A stretch of 38,324 bases of DNA from Globicatella sulfidifaciens DSM 15739 (GCF_900167405.1 NZ_FUWO01000018.1:1-38324); one strand, 5' to 3'; positions 8,188-21,098 are shown, counted from the first letter of the stretch. Notes: generated by a model not told the origin, from the sequence alone. Program-made: numbers and translations.

Positions 8188-9645
8188 CTATAATGTTGGT
8201 GCTTTTTGAACAAAGTCATGATTTTGTTCAAAATTATAAGCGACTTGATATAAGGTTGCTTCTGCTAATGGTTTAGCCATCATTTGTAAACCAATCGGCA
8301 ATCCTTCGTGATCAAATCCAGCCGGTACTGAAATCCCCGGTAAACCAGCGATATTCGCCGTAACAGTTAATAAATCTTCCACATACATTGCGATTGGATC
8401 TTTAACCCGTCCACCAATTTCAAAGGCGGTACTGGTTGTAGTAGGTCCCATAATAATGTCATATTCTTCAAAAACTTTATTTAATTCATCTTTAATCATG
8501 GTACGCACTTGCGCCGCTTTTTTAAAGAATTTATCAAATTGTCCTGAACTTAATGCATAAGTTCCTAACATAATACGACGTTTCACTTCATCACCAAAAC
8601 CTTCAGAACGCGACTTAACATAAACCTCTTCTAAAGTATGAGCGGATTCAGAACGGTATCCATAACGTACGCCATCAAAACGTTGTAAGTTAGAAGAAGC
8701 TTCTGCTGATGAAATAATGTAGTAAACATTAATACCATATTTAATCAATGGTAGCGATACTTCTTCAACAATCGCTCCTTGACTGGTAAAGTAATCAGCT
8801 GCTGCTTGCATTGCTTGACGGATATCTTCAGCAATAACCTCGTCCTTATACTCTTTAGGAAAAGCGATTTTCATCCCAGTTAAAGGTTGTCCGATTTTAG
8901 CACCATAATTCATTGGTAGATTAGGTAAGCTGGTTGAATCATGACGATCACGTCCAGCAATTACCTCTAAAATCAAGGCATTATCTTCAACCGTTAAGGT
9001 CATCGGTCCAATTTGGTCCAATGAAGAACCAAAGGCAATTAAACCATAACGTGATACAGTACCATAAGTAGGTTTTAACCCAACTAAACCATTAATGGCT
9101 GCTGGTTGACGAATAGAACCGCCAGTATCCGAACCTAATGAAGCTGGGACTTGACGACTCGCTACGACCGCAGCTGAACCACCTGATGACCCACCAGGTA
9201 CTCGGTCCAAATTCCAAGGGTTGCGTGTTGTTTTAAAAGCTGAACGCTCTGTACTTGCACCCATCGCAAATTCATCTAAATTCACTTTTCCTACAATAAT
9301 AGCACCCGCATTTTTTAATTTTTCAACAACTGTAGCATCATAAGTAGAATTAAAATCTTCTAGCATTTTACTTGCTGCCGTGGTTGTTAAATCTTTGGTG
9401 ACGATATTGTCTTTGATGGCAATCGGAATACCATTTAAAACCGGTGCATCCTCACCATAGCCACGCTCATCAGCGGCTTTAGCATCTGCTAAGGCTGCTT
9501 CTTTATTTAAAGCTAAAAAACTTTCAACTTTCGCATCAATGGTTTCAATTTGGTTAAATGTGTGTTCCACTAACTCAACCGCTGTAAAATCGCCCGCTTT
9601 TAGGCCAGCTTTCATTTCTTTAATTGTTGTTGGAAATACCGTCAT
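8188..9645 (-). CDS. gatA: Aspartyl/glutamyl-tRNA amidotransferase subunit A
   Basis: 485 residues of an amidase-signature enzyme that releases ammonia from glutamine for the transamidation. The catalytic triad is visible: K78 in IAIKDN, S153 in the GGSSGGS block and nucleophile S177 in GSDTGGSIRQP. A longer frame extends to 9693, but the ATG at 9645 has AGGAGG just upstream, within the last codons of gatC, and starts one base after the gatC TAA, so the genes are translationally coupled. Gap to gatB is 12 bases. Confidence 0.97.
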   Translation of the reverse strand: MTVFPTTIKEMKAGLKAGDFTAVELVEHTFNQIETIDAKVESFLALNKEAALADAKAADERGYGEDAPVLNGIPIAIKDNIVTKDLTTTAASKMLEDFNSTYDATVVEKLKNAGAIIVGKVNLDEFAMGASTERSAFKTTRNPWNLDRVPGGSSGGSAAVVASRQVPASLGSDTGGSIRQPAAINGLVGLKPTYGTVSRYGLIAFGSSLDQIGPMTLTVEDNALILEVIAGRDRHDSTSLPNLPMNYGAKIGQPLTGMKIAFPKEYKDEVIAEDIRQAMQAAADYFTSQGAIVEEVSLPLIKYGINVYYIISSAEASSNLQRFDGVRYGYRSESAHTLEEVYVKSRSEGFGDEVKRRIMLGTYALSSGQFDKFFKKAAQVRTMIKDELNKVFEEYDIIMGPTTTSTAFEIGGRVKDPIAMYVEDLLTVTANIAGLPGISVPAGFDHEGLPIGLQMMAKPLAEATLYQVAYNFEQNHDFVQKAPTL

Positions 9646-9646
9646 T

Positions 9647-9943
9647 TTATGCCTCCTCACTTTCAATAATAGCAGGTACTTTGACAAATCCATCTTGACT
9701 TGTTTTAGTGTTTTTCAAGAAGGCTTCACGCTCAGTACCACGAATGACTTCATCTTCACGGAACACATTAATTAAGTCATTGCCATGATAAGTTGGTTTG
9801 ACACCTGTTGTTTCAACCTCTTCTAAATGTTCAACTAATTCTACGATACTATTAAATTCTTTCGCAAAAGTATCTAAACTTGCATCATCAAAAGCGAGTT
9901 TGGATAAATTTGCTACACGGATGATTTCTTCACGTTCTGTCAT
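9647..9943 (-). CDS. gatC: Aspartyl/glutamyl-tRNA amidotransferase subunit C
   Basis: 98 residues, normal GatC length. Wraps around the GatA-GatB interface and stabilises the complex. Typical start (MTEREEIIRVANLSKLAF) and the central EFNSIVELVEHLEEVET helix are present. Its final codons carry the gatA ribosome site. AAAGGAG precedes the ATG; 15 bases separate it from camS. Confidence 0.95.
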   Translation of the reverse strand: MTEREEIIRVANLSKLAFDDASLDTFAKEFNSIVELVEHLEEVETTGVKPTYHGNDLINVFREDEVIRGTEREAFLKNTKTSQDGFVKVPAIIESEEA

Positions 9944-9958
9944 ATTAATTCTCCTTTT

Positions 9959-11170
9959 CTATTGCTCATAAACATGCGCCGTAAATTGACTGTTTTCACC
10001 AGTACGCGTAATAATCGCTTCTGGACCATGAGCGGACACGATGCTAATTTCTACTGGTATGTTTTCTGGCAAGTTCTTTGTCGCCACATCTGTAACATGT
10101 TGTGTTAGAGCGGTGATTTCAGATTGTTGATAGAATTGTGAGACAATTTCAATAGTTATAGATGCTAAGCCATTATCAATATATAAGGCTTCACCGGTCA
10201 CTCCATTTAAATGTGGGAAGAAGTTACGCACTTCATCACTAAAATTGTCAAAGAATGCATATTGTTCGCTATAATCGTCCGAAGATACTATTGGTAAAGC
10301 GACTCTATATTCATTTTGTTCAGTCCAATCAGAAATATAATTGCCTTCTCGTGAAATACCGTTCATCACATAAGTCCCACCAGCAATTTCATTGTTCGCT
10401 GTTTGTCTAAATAAGCCAACGACAATCGGCACATTACGTAAAGCTTCGGTATTACGTAAACGTCCTACGATAATATTAGCATATTGACGACCCCGTTCAC
10501 GCATTTCACCTAAAGAAATTTCTTGTTCATAAGAAACACCTTCATCATCGGTATATTGATAAACACTATTCATCGCTAAACCAATCACCACGCCCGCTAA
10601 TTGATAGCCTTCATCGGTTTCAACCATAATATTTTTCTCCATCACTTGCGTTAAGTAAATCGGTGTTGAATTCGAATCAACGATTACTTGATTTTCTTCA
10701 GCAGCCATAGTAGTCTCCTCACCTTCGGCCACGGTCGTCTCCGTGTCTGGGGCTGTTTCTTCTTCATTGGCTGCCAAGGCGGGGTTGAGCCCTTCTGGGT
10801 TATCACTCGACTCACGCGCTAGCCAATTAGTCATAGTATCCTCGTCAATAATTTGTCCTTCTTGTAGGAAATATTGATCAGTTGGGAAAATCCCTTTACT
10901 AATACGTAATAGCCCTTCTTCAAAAGCGATTGTATTTCCAGCAGAGCTTAAATTAGTATTACTACTGGAGGCAATTCCCATTTCATAGCGACCATCGGTA
11001 ATAACCGCACGGTAATAATCCATTGAAAGTTGATTAGCAGTCGTTTGAACTGCTACTTGATCGGGTGCCATCGTCTCTTCAACAACTTCCTTATCTAATT
11101 CGCTTAAACACCCTGATAGTAAGCCGACAATTGAAAATAATGTCGTGACTTTCATTATGCGTTTATTCAT
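9959..11170 (-). CDS. camS: CamS-family sex-pheromone-type lipoprotein
   Basis: 403 residues. A type II signal peptide ends in the lipobox LLSG-C (Cys21), so the protein is lipid-anchored outside the membrane. The family name comes from the E. faecalis cAM373 precursor, whose signal peptide is processed to a pheromone; the gene lies between ligA and gatC as is usual in staphylococci and enterococci. An acidic Thr/Glu-rich insert (residues about 133-160, TAPDTETTVAEGEETT) looks like a flexible spacer. Its molecular function beyond pheromone release is not known. Whether the signal-peptide tail here (around TLFSIVGLLSG) yields an active peptide cannot be told. Confidence 0.92.
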   Translation of the reverse strand: MNKRIMKVTTLFSIVGLLSGCLSELDKEVVEETMAPDQVAVQTTANQLSMDYYRAVITDGRYEMGIASSSNTNLSSAGNTIAFEEGLLRISKGIFPTDQYFLQEGQIIDEDTMTNWLARESSDNPEGLNPALAANEEETAPDTETTVAEGEETTMAAEENQVIVDSNSTPIYLTQVMEKNIMVETDEGYQLAGVVIGLAMNSVYQYTDDEGVSYEQEISLGEMRERGRQYANIIVGRLRNTEALRNVPIVVGLFRQTANNEIAGGTYVMNGISREGNYISDWTEQNEYRVALPIVSSDDYSEQYAFFDNFSDEVRNFFPHLNGVTGEALYIDNGLASITIEIVSQFYQQSEITALTQHVTDVATKNLPENIPVEISIVSAHGPEAIITRTGENSQFTAHVYEQ

Positions 11171-11188
11171 TCAGTTAATTCACATCCT

Positions 11189-15614
<4,426 letters not shown>

Positions 15615-15673
15615 GTTTGTCCCTCCGATTCTGTCTTATGGATCTGTGTCACGAAATTCACACACCGTATAAA

Positions 15674-15682
15674 ATTATATCA
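15674..15682 (-). promoter_or_regulatory. Extended -10 promoter element of the pcrA operon
   Basis: Minus strand reads TGATATAAT: a perfect TATAAT preceded by the TG of an extended -10. No good -35 is present at 16-18 bases. Confidence 0.55.
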
Positions 15683-15980
15683 AAAAACGATCGACTATTG
15701 TATTAAAATCGCCAACTTTCTCTGTTTTTTCAAGAATTGAAACTCTGTTGACATAAACCTATGAAAGGCTGTTCTTGATGAAGCTTTCTCTATTATTAAA
15801 TAGCAATAGTGGTATGCCGTGACAGTATTTTGTTTTTGATATGGGAAAAAGTACCTTCTCTAAGTTAGCCAGCTATTCTATAGTGACACATTGCTGGTTT
15901 TTAGTGCAGGACTTGCTAATATAATTCGACTAACTATTCCACATTATTGATATATTGTTACTTTATTACACGTATCACGC

Positions 15981-16016
15981 AAATAAAAATAACTCGCCTC
16001 TTACGAAACGAGTTAT
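15981..16016 (-). terminator. Terminator of the mntR-ylxM-ffh transcript
   Basis: ATAACTCG / CGAGTTAT stem (15989-15996 and 16009-16016) followed on the minus strand by TTTTTATTTG. Lies about 50 bases past the ffh stop. Confidence 0.85.
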
Positions 16017-16068
16017 CTGAAAACAGTCTTAAAGTTATTTTTACTAGTTAAGACGGTTCATCCATTAA

Positions 16069-17562
16069 CTAACGGCGTTTTTTCTTTTTCAATAAACGTC
16101 GTAATTTTTTCTCTTCATTAGCTGCTTTAATTTGTTCTGGAGTCATGAAGTCGCGGTCACTCATTTGTGGCATTCCGCCCATACCCGGTAATCCGCCCAT
16201 ACCTGGCATACCGCCTTGCATTTGTTGCATTTGGTTCATCATTTTCTTCATGCCGCCCATTTTACCATTTGATAATTGACTCATCATATCTCGTGTTTGG
16301 TTGAATTGTTTGATCATACGGTTCACATCCATTAAGGTTTGACCACACCCCGCTGCAATCCGTTTACGACGACTTTGAGAAATAATATCAGGATTAGCTC
16401 TTTCTTCAGGTGTCATCGAATAAATAATCGCTTTAACACGTCCCATATCTTTTTCATCAATATTCACATCATTTATACCTGGTATTTTACTCACACCTGG
16501 GATCATTTTTAAGATGTCTTTGATGGGTCCCATCTTATTGACTTGATCCATTTGTTCTAAGAAGTCATTAAAGTCAAAGGTAGCATCCTTCATCTTTTCA
16601 GCCATTTCTTGAGCTTTCGCTTCATCGAAATCTTTTTGGGCTTTTTCGATCAAGGTCATCATGTCTCCCATACCTAAAATACGGCTAGACATACGATCTG
16701 GATAGAAAGGTTCTAAAGCATCTAGTTGCTCTCCTTGACCGGTGAACTTAATTGGTTTGTTGGTAATGGAACGGATAGATAAGGCCGCCCCACCACGGGT
16801 ATCCCCATCTAACTTTGTAATAACAATCCCGGTAATATCCAAGGCTTCATTAAAGGATTGAGCAACGTTAACGGCATCTTGTCCAGTCATCGCATCAACC
16901 GTTAATAAGATTTCATGAGGTTGAACCGCAGCTTTAATATTGCGTAACTCATTCATCAATTCTTCATTAACATGTAAACGACCAGCCGTATCGATAATGA
17001 CGACTTCATTACCTTGTATACGCGCTTGAGCTACTGCATCACGTGCAATATCTACGGGATTCGCTTCTGTCCCATAACTAAAAACATCAAATCCTAATTG
17101 ATTCCCAATCGTTTTTAATTGGTCAATCGCTGCCGGACGATAAACATCAGCAGCTACTAATAATGGACGTTTTTTACCTTTTTCTGTTACATATTTCGCT
17201 AATTTACCAACCGTGGTCGTTTTACCTGCCCCTTGTAAACCAGCCATCATAATAATGGTTGGCGGAGCTGATTGAAGATTTAACTCTTCTATTTCACCAC
17301 CCATTAAGGCTGTTAATTCTTCATCAACGATTTTTAATACTTGTTGTGCGGGTGATAATGAAGCTAATACATTCGAACCTAATGCATGCTCATTGACTTT
17401 TCTGACGAATGTCTTAACTACCTGGAAGTTAACGTCCGCTTCTAATAACGCAAGACGAATCTCACGCATCATTTGTTTTAAGTCTGCTTCAGTAATTGTC
17501 CCTCCTGCACCTACTTGGCTAATTGCCGATTGGAGGCGTTCCGATAACCCTTCAAATGCCAT
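16069..17562 (-). CDS. ffh: Signal recognition particle protein Ffh
   Basis: 497 residues, GTPase of the signal recognition particle that binds 4.5S/6S-type SRP RNA and targets membrane proteins to FtsY and SecYEG. N domain, then the G domain with Walker A GLQGAGKTTTVGK (108-120), DTAGR and TKLDGDTRGGAAL, then a methionine-rich M domain ending in Gly/Met repeats (PGMGGLPGMGGMPQM) and a strongly basic tail. AGAGGAGA precedes the ATG. Follows ylxM by 19 bases, the conserved pairing in Firmicutes. rpsP, which often follows, is not present here. Confidence 0.98.
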   Translation of the reverse strand: MAFEGLSERLQSAISQVGAGGTITEADLKQMMREIRLALLEADVNFQVVKTFVRKVNEHALGSNVLASLSPAQQVLKIVDEELTALMGGEIEELNLQSAPPTIIMMAGLQGAGKTTTVGKLAKYVTEKGKKRPLLVAADVYRPAAIDQLKTIGNQLGFDVFSYGTEANPVDIARDAVAQARIQGNEVVIIDTAGRLHVNEELMNELRNIKAAVQPHEILLTVDAMTGQDAVNVAQSFNEALDITGIVITKLDGDTRGGAALSIRSITNKPIKFTGQGEQLDALEPFYPDRMSSRILGMGDMMTLIEKAQKDFDEAKAQEMAEKMKDATFDFNDFLEQMDQVNKMGPIKDILKMIPGVSKIPGINDVNIDEKDMGRVKAIIYSMTPEERANPDIISQSRRKRIAAGCGQTLMDVNRMIKQFNQTRDMMSQLSNGKMGGMKKMMNQMQQMQGGMPGMGGLPGMGGMPQMSDRDFMTPEQIKAANEEKKLRRLLKKKKRR

Positions 17563-17581
17563 ATTTAAATCTCCTCTTTAC

Positions 17582-17917
17582 TTATTCATCATATTCTTTT
17601 AATTGGTGGATAATGTTAGTTGCTTGTTCTTTATTATCCAAATTTAATAATAACTCATCCAATAAAACCTCTCGTTGGTTGCGTTTTTTCAATAGTCCAA
17701 GGTTGGCTTCATATTGTTCTAACGCTTTTTCACTACGCTTAATTGTATCATGAACCGCTTGGCGACTAATTTGATAATGTTCGGCAATTTCACCTAATGA
17801 ATAATCTTCTTCATAATAAAGTGCCAACATTTGTTGTTGTTTTTTAGTTAATAAACTTTGATAGTAACTAAACAACATATTCATTCTAACCATTGCTTCT
17901 AGTGACAGTTCAATCAC
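17582..17917 (-). CDS. ylxM: YlxM-family SRP-associated HTH protein
   Basis: 111 residues of the UPF0122/YlxM family, a small sigma-70 region-4-like helix-turn-helix protein (YSLGEIAEHYQISRQAVHDTIKR, about residues 37-60) thought to modulate SRP assembly. The GTG at 17915-17917, two bases after the stop of the upstream mntR-type gene, gives a protein aligned with relatives that read ...RMNYLFDFYQSLLT near the start; an internal ATG at codon 9 or 12 is possible because no strong ribosome site precedes the GTG. Translational coupling to the regulator is likely. Confidence 0.92.
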   Translation of the reverse strand: MIELSLEAMVRMNMLFSYYQSLLTKKQQQMLALYYEEDYSLGEIAEHYQISRQAVHDTIKRSEKALEQYEANLGLLKKRNQREVLLDELLLNLDNKEQATNIIHQLKEYDE

Positions 17918-17919
17918 CT

Positions 17920-18282
17920 CTATTCAGGATATTGAATATATTTTGCTAAACGATTGGCTAACTCATTAGGCGTTGAATGCTCTAAAACTTCCGCTAAATC
18001 ATGAACCTCTTCTTTGGTATAACCCAATTCTTTTTCTAAGAAATACTCCCAAATTTCATGTTTTCTAATTAAGTTTCTAGCCATTTCAATTCCTTTTGGC
18101 GTTAGCTCTGCACCCTGATAAGGCTGATACTCTAACAACCCTTCAGCTGCTAGTTTGACAATCATTTCCGAAACGGAAGGTGCAGATACTTGCAGCCCTT
18201 TAGCAATCATTTTATTTGATACCAATTGTGAAGCACCATTTTCATAAATGAATTTCACATAGTCTTCTCTACTCTGAGACAT
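17920..18282 (-). CDS. mntR: Short DtxR/MntR-type metal-dependent repressor
   Basis: 120 residues. Winged helix at 1-62 (SNKMIAKGLQVSAPSVSEMIVKL segment), then a dimerisation domain. Positions that bind Mn in B. subtilis MntR are matched by D7, H75, E98, E101 and H102; the equivalent of E11 is K10, as in streptococcal ScaR/SloR-type proteins. It lacks the C-terminal SH3/FeoA-like domain of ScaR and is also shorter than B. subtilis MntR (142). It is divergent from the metal ABC importer, with three probable operators between them, and it shares its transcript with ylxM-ffh. Metal could be Mn, Fe or both. Symbol assigned from family and context. Confidence 0.85.
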   Translation of the reverse strand: MSQSREDYVKFIYENGASQLVSNKMIAKGLQVSAPSVSEMIVKLAAEGLLEYQPYQGAELTPKGIEMARNLIRKHEIWEYFLEKELGYTKEEVHDLAEVLEHSTPNELANRLAKYIQYPE

Positions 18283-18310
18283 CTTACACCCTCCTAAAGT
18301 TCATCAACTT

Positions 18311-18339
18311 ATTTTAACATTATCTTAGTGATTAGACAA
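18311..18339 (-). promoter_or_regulatory. Promoter of mntR-ylxM-ffh
   Basis: Minus strand TTGTCT (18334-18339), 17-base spacer, TAAAAT (18311-18316). The -35 lies four bases from operator O1 (18344-18357), so the regulator may control itself and the SRP genes. Confidence 0.7.
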
Positions 18340-18343
18340 ATTT

Positions 18344-18357
18344 TTAGCTTAGCCTAA
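18344..18357. promoter_or_regulatory. DtxR/MntR-type operator O1
   Basis: TTAGCTTAGCCTAA, an interrupted inverted repeat (TTAG/CTAA) next to the mntR -35 box. Same 14-base layout as O2 and O3. Confidence 0.6.
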
Positions 18358-18363
18358 AAATTT

Positions 18364-18377
18364 TTAGGCAAACCTAT
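18364..18377. promoter_or_regulatory. DtxR/MntR-type operator O2
   Basis: TTAGGCAAACCTAT, TAGG/CCTA inverted repeat ending on the first base of the importer -35 box. Bound repressor would block the importer promoter. Confidence 0.65.
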
Positions 18378-18405
18378 TGATTTATTTTTTATGTCATAAT
18401 ATACT
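18377..18405 (+). promoter_or_regulatory. Promoter of the metal ABC importer
   Basis: TTGATT (18377-18382), 17-base spacer, TATACT (18400-18405); flanked by operators O2 and O3. Confidence 0.75.
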
Positions 18406-18421
18406 ATAGCCAGCAAATAAA

Positions 18422-18435
18422 TTAGGTGCGCCTAA
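18422..18435. promoter_or_regulatory. DtxR/MntR-type operator O3
   Basis: TTAGGTGCGCCTAA, a perfect 5-4-5 inverted repeat just downstream of the expected transcription start and touching the ribosome site of the binding-protein gene. Confidence 0.7.
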
Positions 18436-18450
18436 AAAGGAGGCTTTTAA

Positions 18451-19365
18451 TTGAAAAGAATTATTTTTAGTATTTTGTCGTTTGTCATAGGGTTGGGATT
18501 ATGGATCCCAGTTGTCAGTGCTAATGAAAAACCAAAAGTGACGGTCACTACTTCTTTCTTAGCAGATATGGTTCAAAATATCGCGGGTGATGAAGTGGAG
18601 CTAGAGCTTTTAATTCCAGCTGGCAGTGATCCACACTTATATCAACCGAAAGCACAAGATTTAAATAAAATTTCAACAGCTGACATTGTTTTATATCACG
18701 GTTTACATTTTGAAGGTAAAATGGTGGATGTTTTAGAACAATATGGTGTGGCAGTAACGAAAGATTTTAAAGAAAATCAAATCGGAGAAATGGAAGAAGA
18801 TGGTCAAAAAGAAATCGACCCTCATTTTTGGTTTGATATTGATTTATATAAACATGCAACTATTACCGCTAGCAATGCTTTACAAGAAAAATTCCCTGGA
18901 CTAAAAGAAACATTCGAACGCAACACCGAACAATATTTAAATGAGTTAGACCAATTAAAATCATGGGTCGCTACAGAATTAGAAAAATTACCGGTTGAAC
19001 AACGTAACTTAGTTACCCCACATGATGCTTTTAACTACTTTGCCAAAAGTAATGATTTTGTCGTCTATGCCCCACAAGGTGTTAGTACCGATTCTGAAGT
19101 TTCAAATCAACAAATTTCAGAAACTGTTGACTTTATTATCAATAATAAAGTACCGGCAATATTTGTAGAGTATACCACTAATCCGGATAGAATGAAAAAA
19201 TTACAAGAAGCGGTTAAAGCAAAAGGTGGTTCAGTGGAAGTGGTAATGAACGAAGACGAAGCCTTATTCTCTGACTCATTAGCACCTGCAGGTCAAACTG
19301 GTGATAATTATATCGCGATGTATCAACATAATATTAAGGTCATTATTCAACACTTAGCTAAATAA
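18451..19365 (+). CDS. Metal ABC importer substrate-binding protein (cluster A-I)
   Basis: 304 residues of the TroA/PsaA/ZnuA family that captures Mn, Zn or Fe outside the cell. Start is TTG, directly after an in-frame TAA and 7 bases after AAGGAGG; no alternative ATG occurs before residue 40. The signal peptide ends ...WIPVVSA-NEK and has no cysteine, so the usual lipobox is missing. Likely ligands are H62 (SDPHLYQP), H125 (DPHFWFD), H191 (TPHDAF) and D285 (TGDNYIAM): a three-His/one-Asp set as in TroA and zinc binders, where Mn-specific PsaA has Glu at the third place. There is no His-rich loop. First gene of a four-gene importer. Confidence 0.9.
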   Translation: MKRIIFSILSFVIGLGLWIPVVSANEKPKVTVTTSFLADMVQNIAGDEVELELLIPAGSDPHLYQPKAQDLNKISTADIVLYHGLHFEGKMVDVLEQYGVAVTKDFKENQIGEMEEDGQKEIDPHFWFDIDLYKHATITASNALQEKFPGLKETFERNTEQYLNELDQLKSWVATELEKLPVEQRNLVTPHDAFNYFAKSNDFVVYAPQGVSTDSEVSNQQISETVDFIINNKVPAIFVEYTTNPDRMKKLQEAVKAKGGSVEVVMNEDEALFSDSLAPAGQTGDNYIAMYQHNIKVIIQHLAK

Positions 19366-19385
19366 TTATTAGATTTTAGTTAACT

Positions 19386-19457
19386 AACGAGTGCGGAAGT
19401 GGACAAAAGAGTTTAACATACACTTCTCTTAGTGCCCGCTCCCAACTCGTTTATTTT
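19386..19457 (+). terminator. Partial terminator between binding-protein and ATPase genes
   Basis: AACGAGT (19386-19392) pairs with ACTCGTT (19445-19451), with additional GCGG/CCGC pairing inside, followed by TATTTTTG. It would end part of the transcripts after the binding-protein gene, giving more binding protein than ATPase or permease. Confidence 0.65.
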
Positions 19458-19495
19458 TGCATTATTCATCATCTTACTTGAAAGGAGCGCTTTAT

Positions 19496-20248
19496 ATGAA
19501 TCCTCTATTAGAAACAATCGATTTAACCGTTCAATATGATAAAGTAAAAGCTTTAAACAACCTCAATATACAATTACCGCAAAATAAAAAGATTGCCATT
19601 ATCGGCCCTAACGGTGCCGGTAAATCTACTTTCATCAAAGCCTGTCTTGGTCTGATTCCTTATGACGGCCAAGTGAGCGTACTAAACCAAACGATTAAAC
19701 AAAGTCGTCAACAAATTGCTTATGTTCCCCAACGATCCAATGTGAATTGGTACTTTCCAACAACGGTGGAAGACGTGGTCAAAATGGGTGTCAGTAGCAA
19801 TCGCTTTATCTTTTCACCAATATCCAAAGAAAAGAAAAATAAAGTAGAAGAAGCGTTAGCCATCATGAAATTAACCGATTTAAAAGATCGTCAAATTAAC
19901 CAACTTTCTGGTGGACAAAAACAAAGAGTCTTTTTAGCACGGGCCATTGCTCAAGATGCACAAGCTTATTTTCTTGATGAACCACTAGCAGGTATTGATC
20001 GCACCAGTGAACAACTGATTATGCAACAATTAAATGATTTCCAAAAACAAAATAAATCAAGTATTACCGTGCACCATCAATTAGAAACATTAAAAGACTA
20101 TTTCGACTATGTTGTCATGATTAATCAACAACTAATCACAGCAGGACCCATTGACGAAGTGCTAACCAAAGATAATCTGGATTTAACCTACTATGGCATC
20201 AAACACTCACAACTGGAGGCGAATAAACATGAGCATCTTATGGAATAA
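19496..20248 (+). CDS. Metal ABC importer ATPase
   Basis: 250 residues. Walker A GPNGAGKST (37-45), signature LSGGQ (137-141), Walker B with LDEP (160-163) and an H-loop histidine in VHHQL. Drives uptake through the two permeases encoded next. A frame extending to 19457 exists, but AAAGGAG lies 9 bases before the ATG at 19496, which is therefore preferred. Its end overlaps the first permease gene by 20 bases. Relatives are TroB, PsaB and MntB. Confidence 0.94.
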   Translation: MNPLLETIDLTVQYDKVKALNNLNIQLPQNKKIAIIGPNGAGKSTFIKACLGLIPYDGQVSVLNQTIKQSRQQIAYVPQRSNVNWYFPTTVEDVVKMGVSSNRFIFSPISKEKKNKVEEALAIMKLTDLKDRQINQLSGGQKQRVFLARAIAQDAQAYFLDEPLAGIDRTSEQLIMQQLNDFQKQNKSSITVHHQLETLKDYFDYVVMINQQLITAGPIDEVLTKDNLDLTYYGIKHSQLEANKHEHLME

Positions 20249-21098
20249 TCATTACCTATATCTAGTGGTCGCCATCGGGCTGAGTCTACTAGCCGTTGCT
20301 AGCTCAATTGTTGGGAGCACCCTGGTCTTAGAAAAACAAAGTCAATTAGGTGATGCAATCGGTCACTCTTCTTATCCAGGTGTCATCATTGCCTATATGA
20401 TTTTTCAACAACGTAATCCCATTATTTTATTAATGGGAGCAGTCGCTGCCAGTTTATTGTCAATCATGATTATTCACTGGCTAAGTCGCGAAAAAGCTTT
20501 TCATTTTGAAAGTATTCTCGCACTGGTTCTTTCATCCTTTTTTGGATTAGGGATGGTCTTAATGAGTTATATTCAAGGTAATCCAAACTTTGCTAAAACA
20601 GCACAAGCTGGTCTTAATAATTATATTATGGGACAAGCAGCCTATTTAATGAGAGATGATGTGATTACTATTGGAATTGTAGCCATCTTTACAATCTTTG
20701 TCTTTTTGATTAATTATCCTAAAATAAAAATTGTATTATTCGATAAAGACTTTGCCACTAGCATTGGCATCAATGTCCCATTCTTTAAATTTCTCAATTT
20801 ATTGCTAGCGATTGTGATTATTGCTGTTGGACTAAAAGCGGTAGGTGCTTTACTGATAAGCAGTTTATTAATCGCCCCTACTATTATTGCCTTACAATGG
20901 AGCAATCAATATGAAAAGGTATTGATTATCGGCAGTATTGCTTCGATTATCGCAGCAGTTGGCGGCACTTACCTTAGTACCACTATTGAAAAATTAGCCA
21001 CTGGTCCGACCGTCGTTCTCTGTTTATTTAGTATGACCGTTCTCTCCCTCATTATCGGTCCAAAAAGTCCCTTATTTAAGCGAGGTGAAGCAAAGTGA
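20229..21098 (+). CDS. Metal ABC importer permease, first copy (ABC-3 family)
   Basis: 289 residues with about eight to nine membrane helices, ABC-3 family (TroC/PsaC/ZnuB type). The block SQLGDAIGHSSYPGVIIAY near the N-terminus is the family's conserved GDA-SH motif. Start at 20229 has GGAGG upstream inside the ATPase gene; the in-frame region before it is ATPase coding sequence. Ends in a 4-base overlap (GTGA) with the second permease gene. Confidence 0.93.
   Translation: MSILWNNHYLYLVVAIGLSLLAVASSIVGSTLVLEKQSQLGDAIGHSSYPGVIIAYMIFQQRNPIILLMGAVAASLLSIMIIHWLSREKAFHFESILALVLSSFFGLGMVLMSYIQGNPNFAKTAQAGLNNYIMGQAAYLMRDDVITIGIVAIFTIFVFLINYPKIKIVLFDKDFATSIGINVPFFKFLNLLLAIVIIAVGLKAVGALLISSLLIAPTIIALQWSNQYEKVLIIGSIASIIAAVGGTYLSTTIEKLATGPTVVLCLFSMTVLSLIIGPKSPLFKRGEAK

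Larger units (their letters stand above)
15615..16068. other. Non-coding gap between pcrA and ffh
   Basis: 454 bases. It holds the pcrA promoter (about 15674-15682) and the ffh terminator (15981-16016). In the middle (15700-15980) I see no gene, RNA or convincing repeat. Confidence 0.6.

Noticed and set aside
15855-15900. Plus-strand terminator with CCAGC/GCTGG stem
   Set aside because: Long weak loop and no plus-strand gene upstream.
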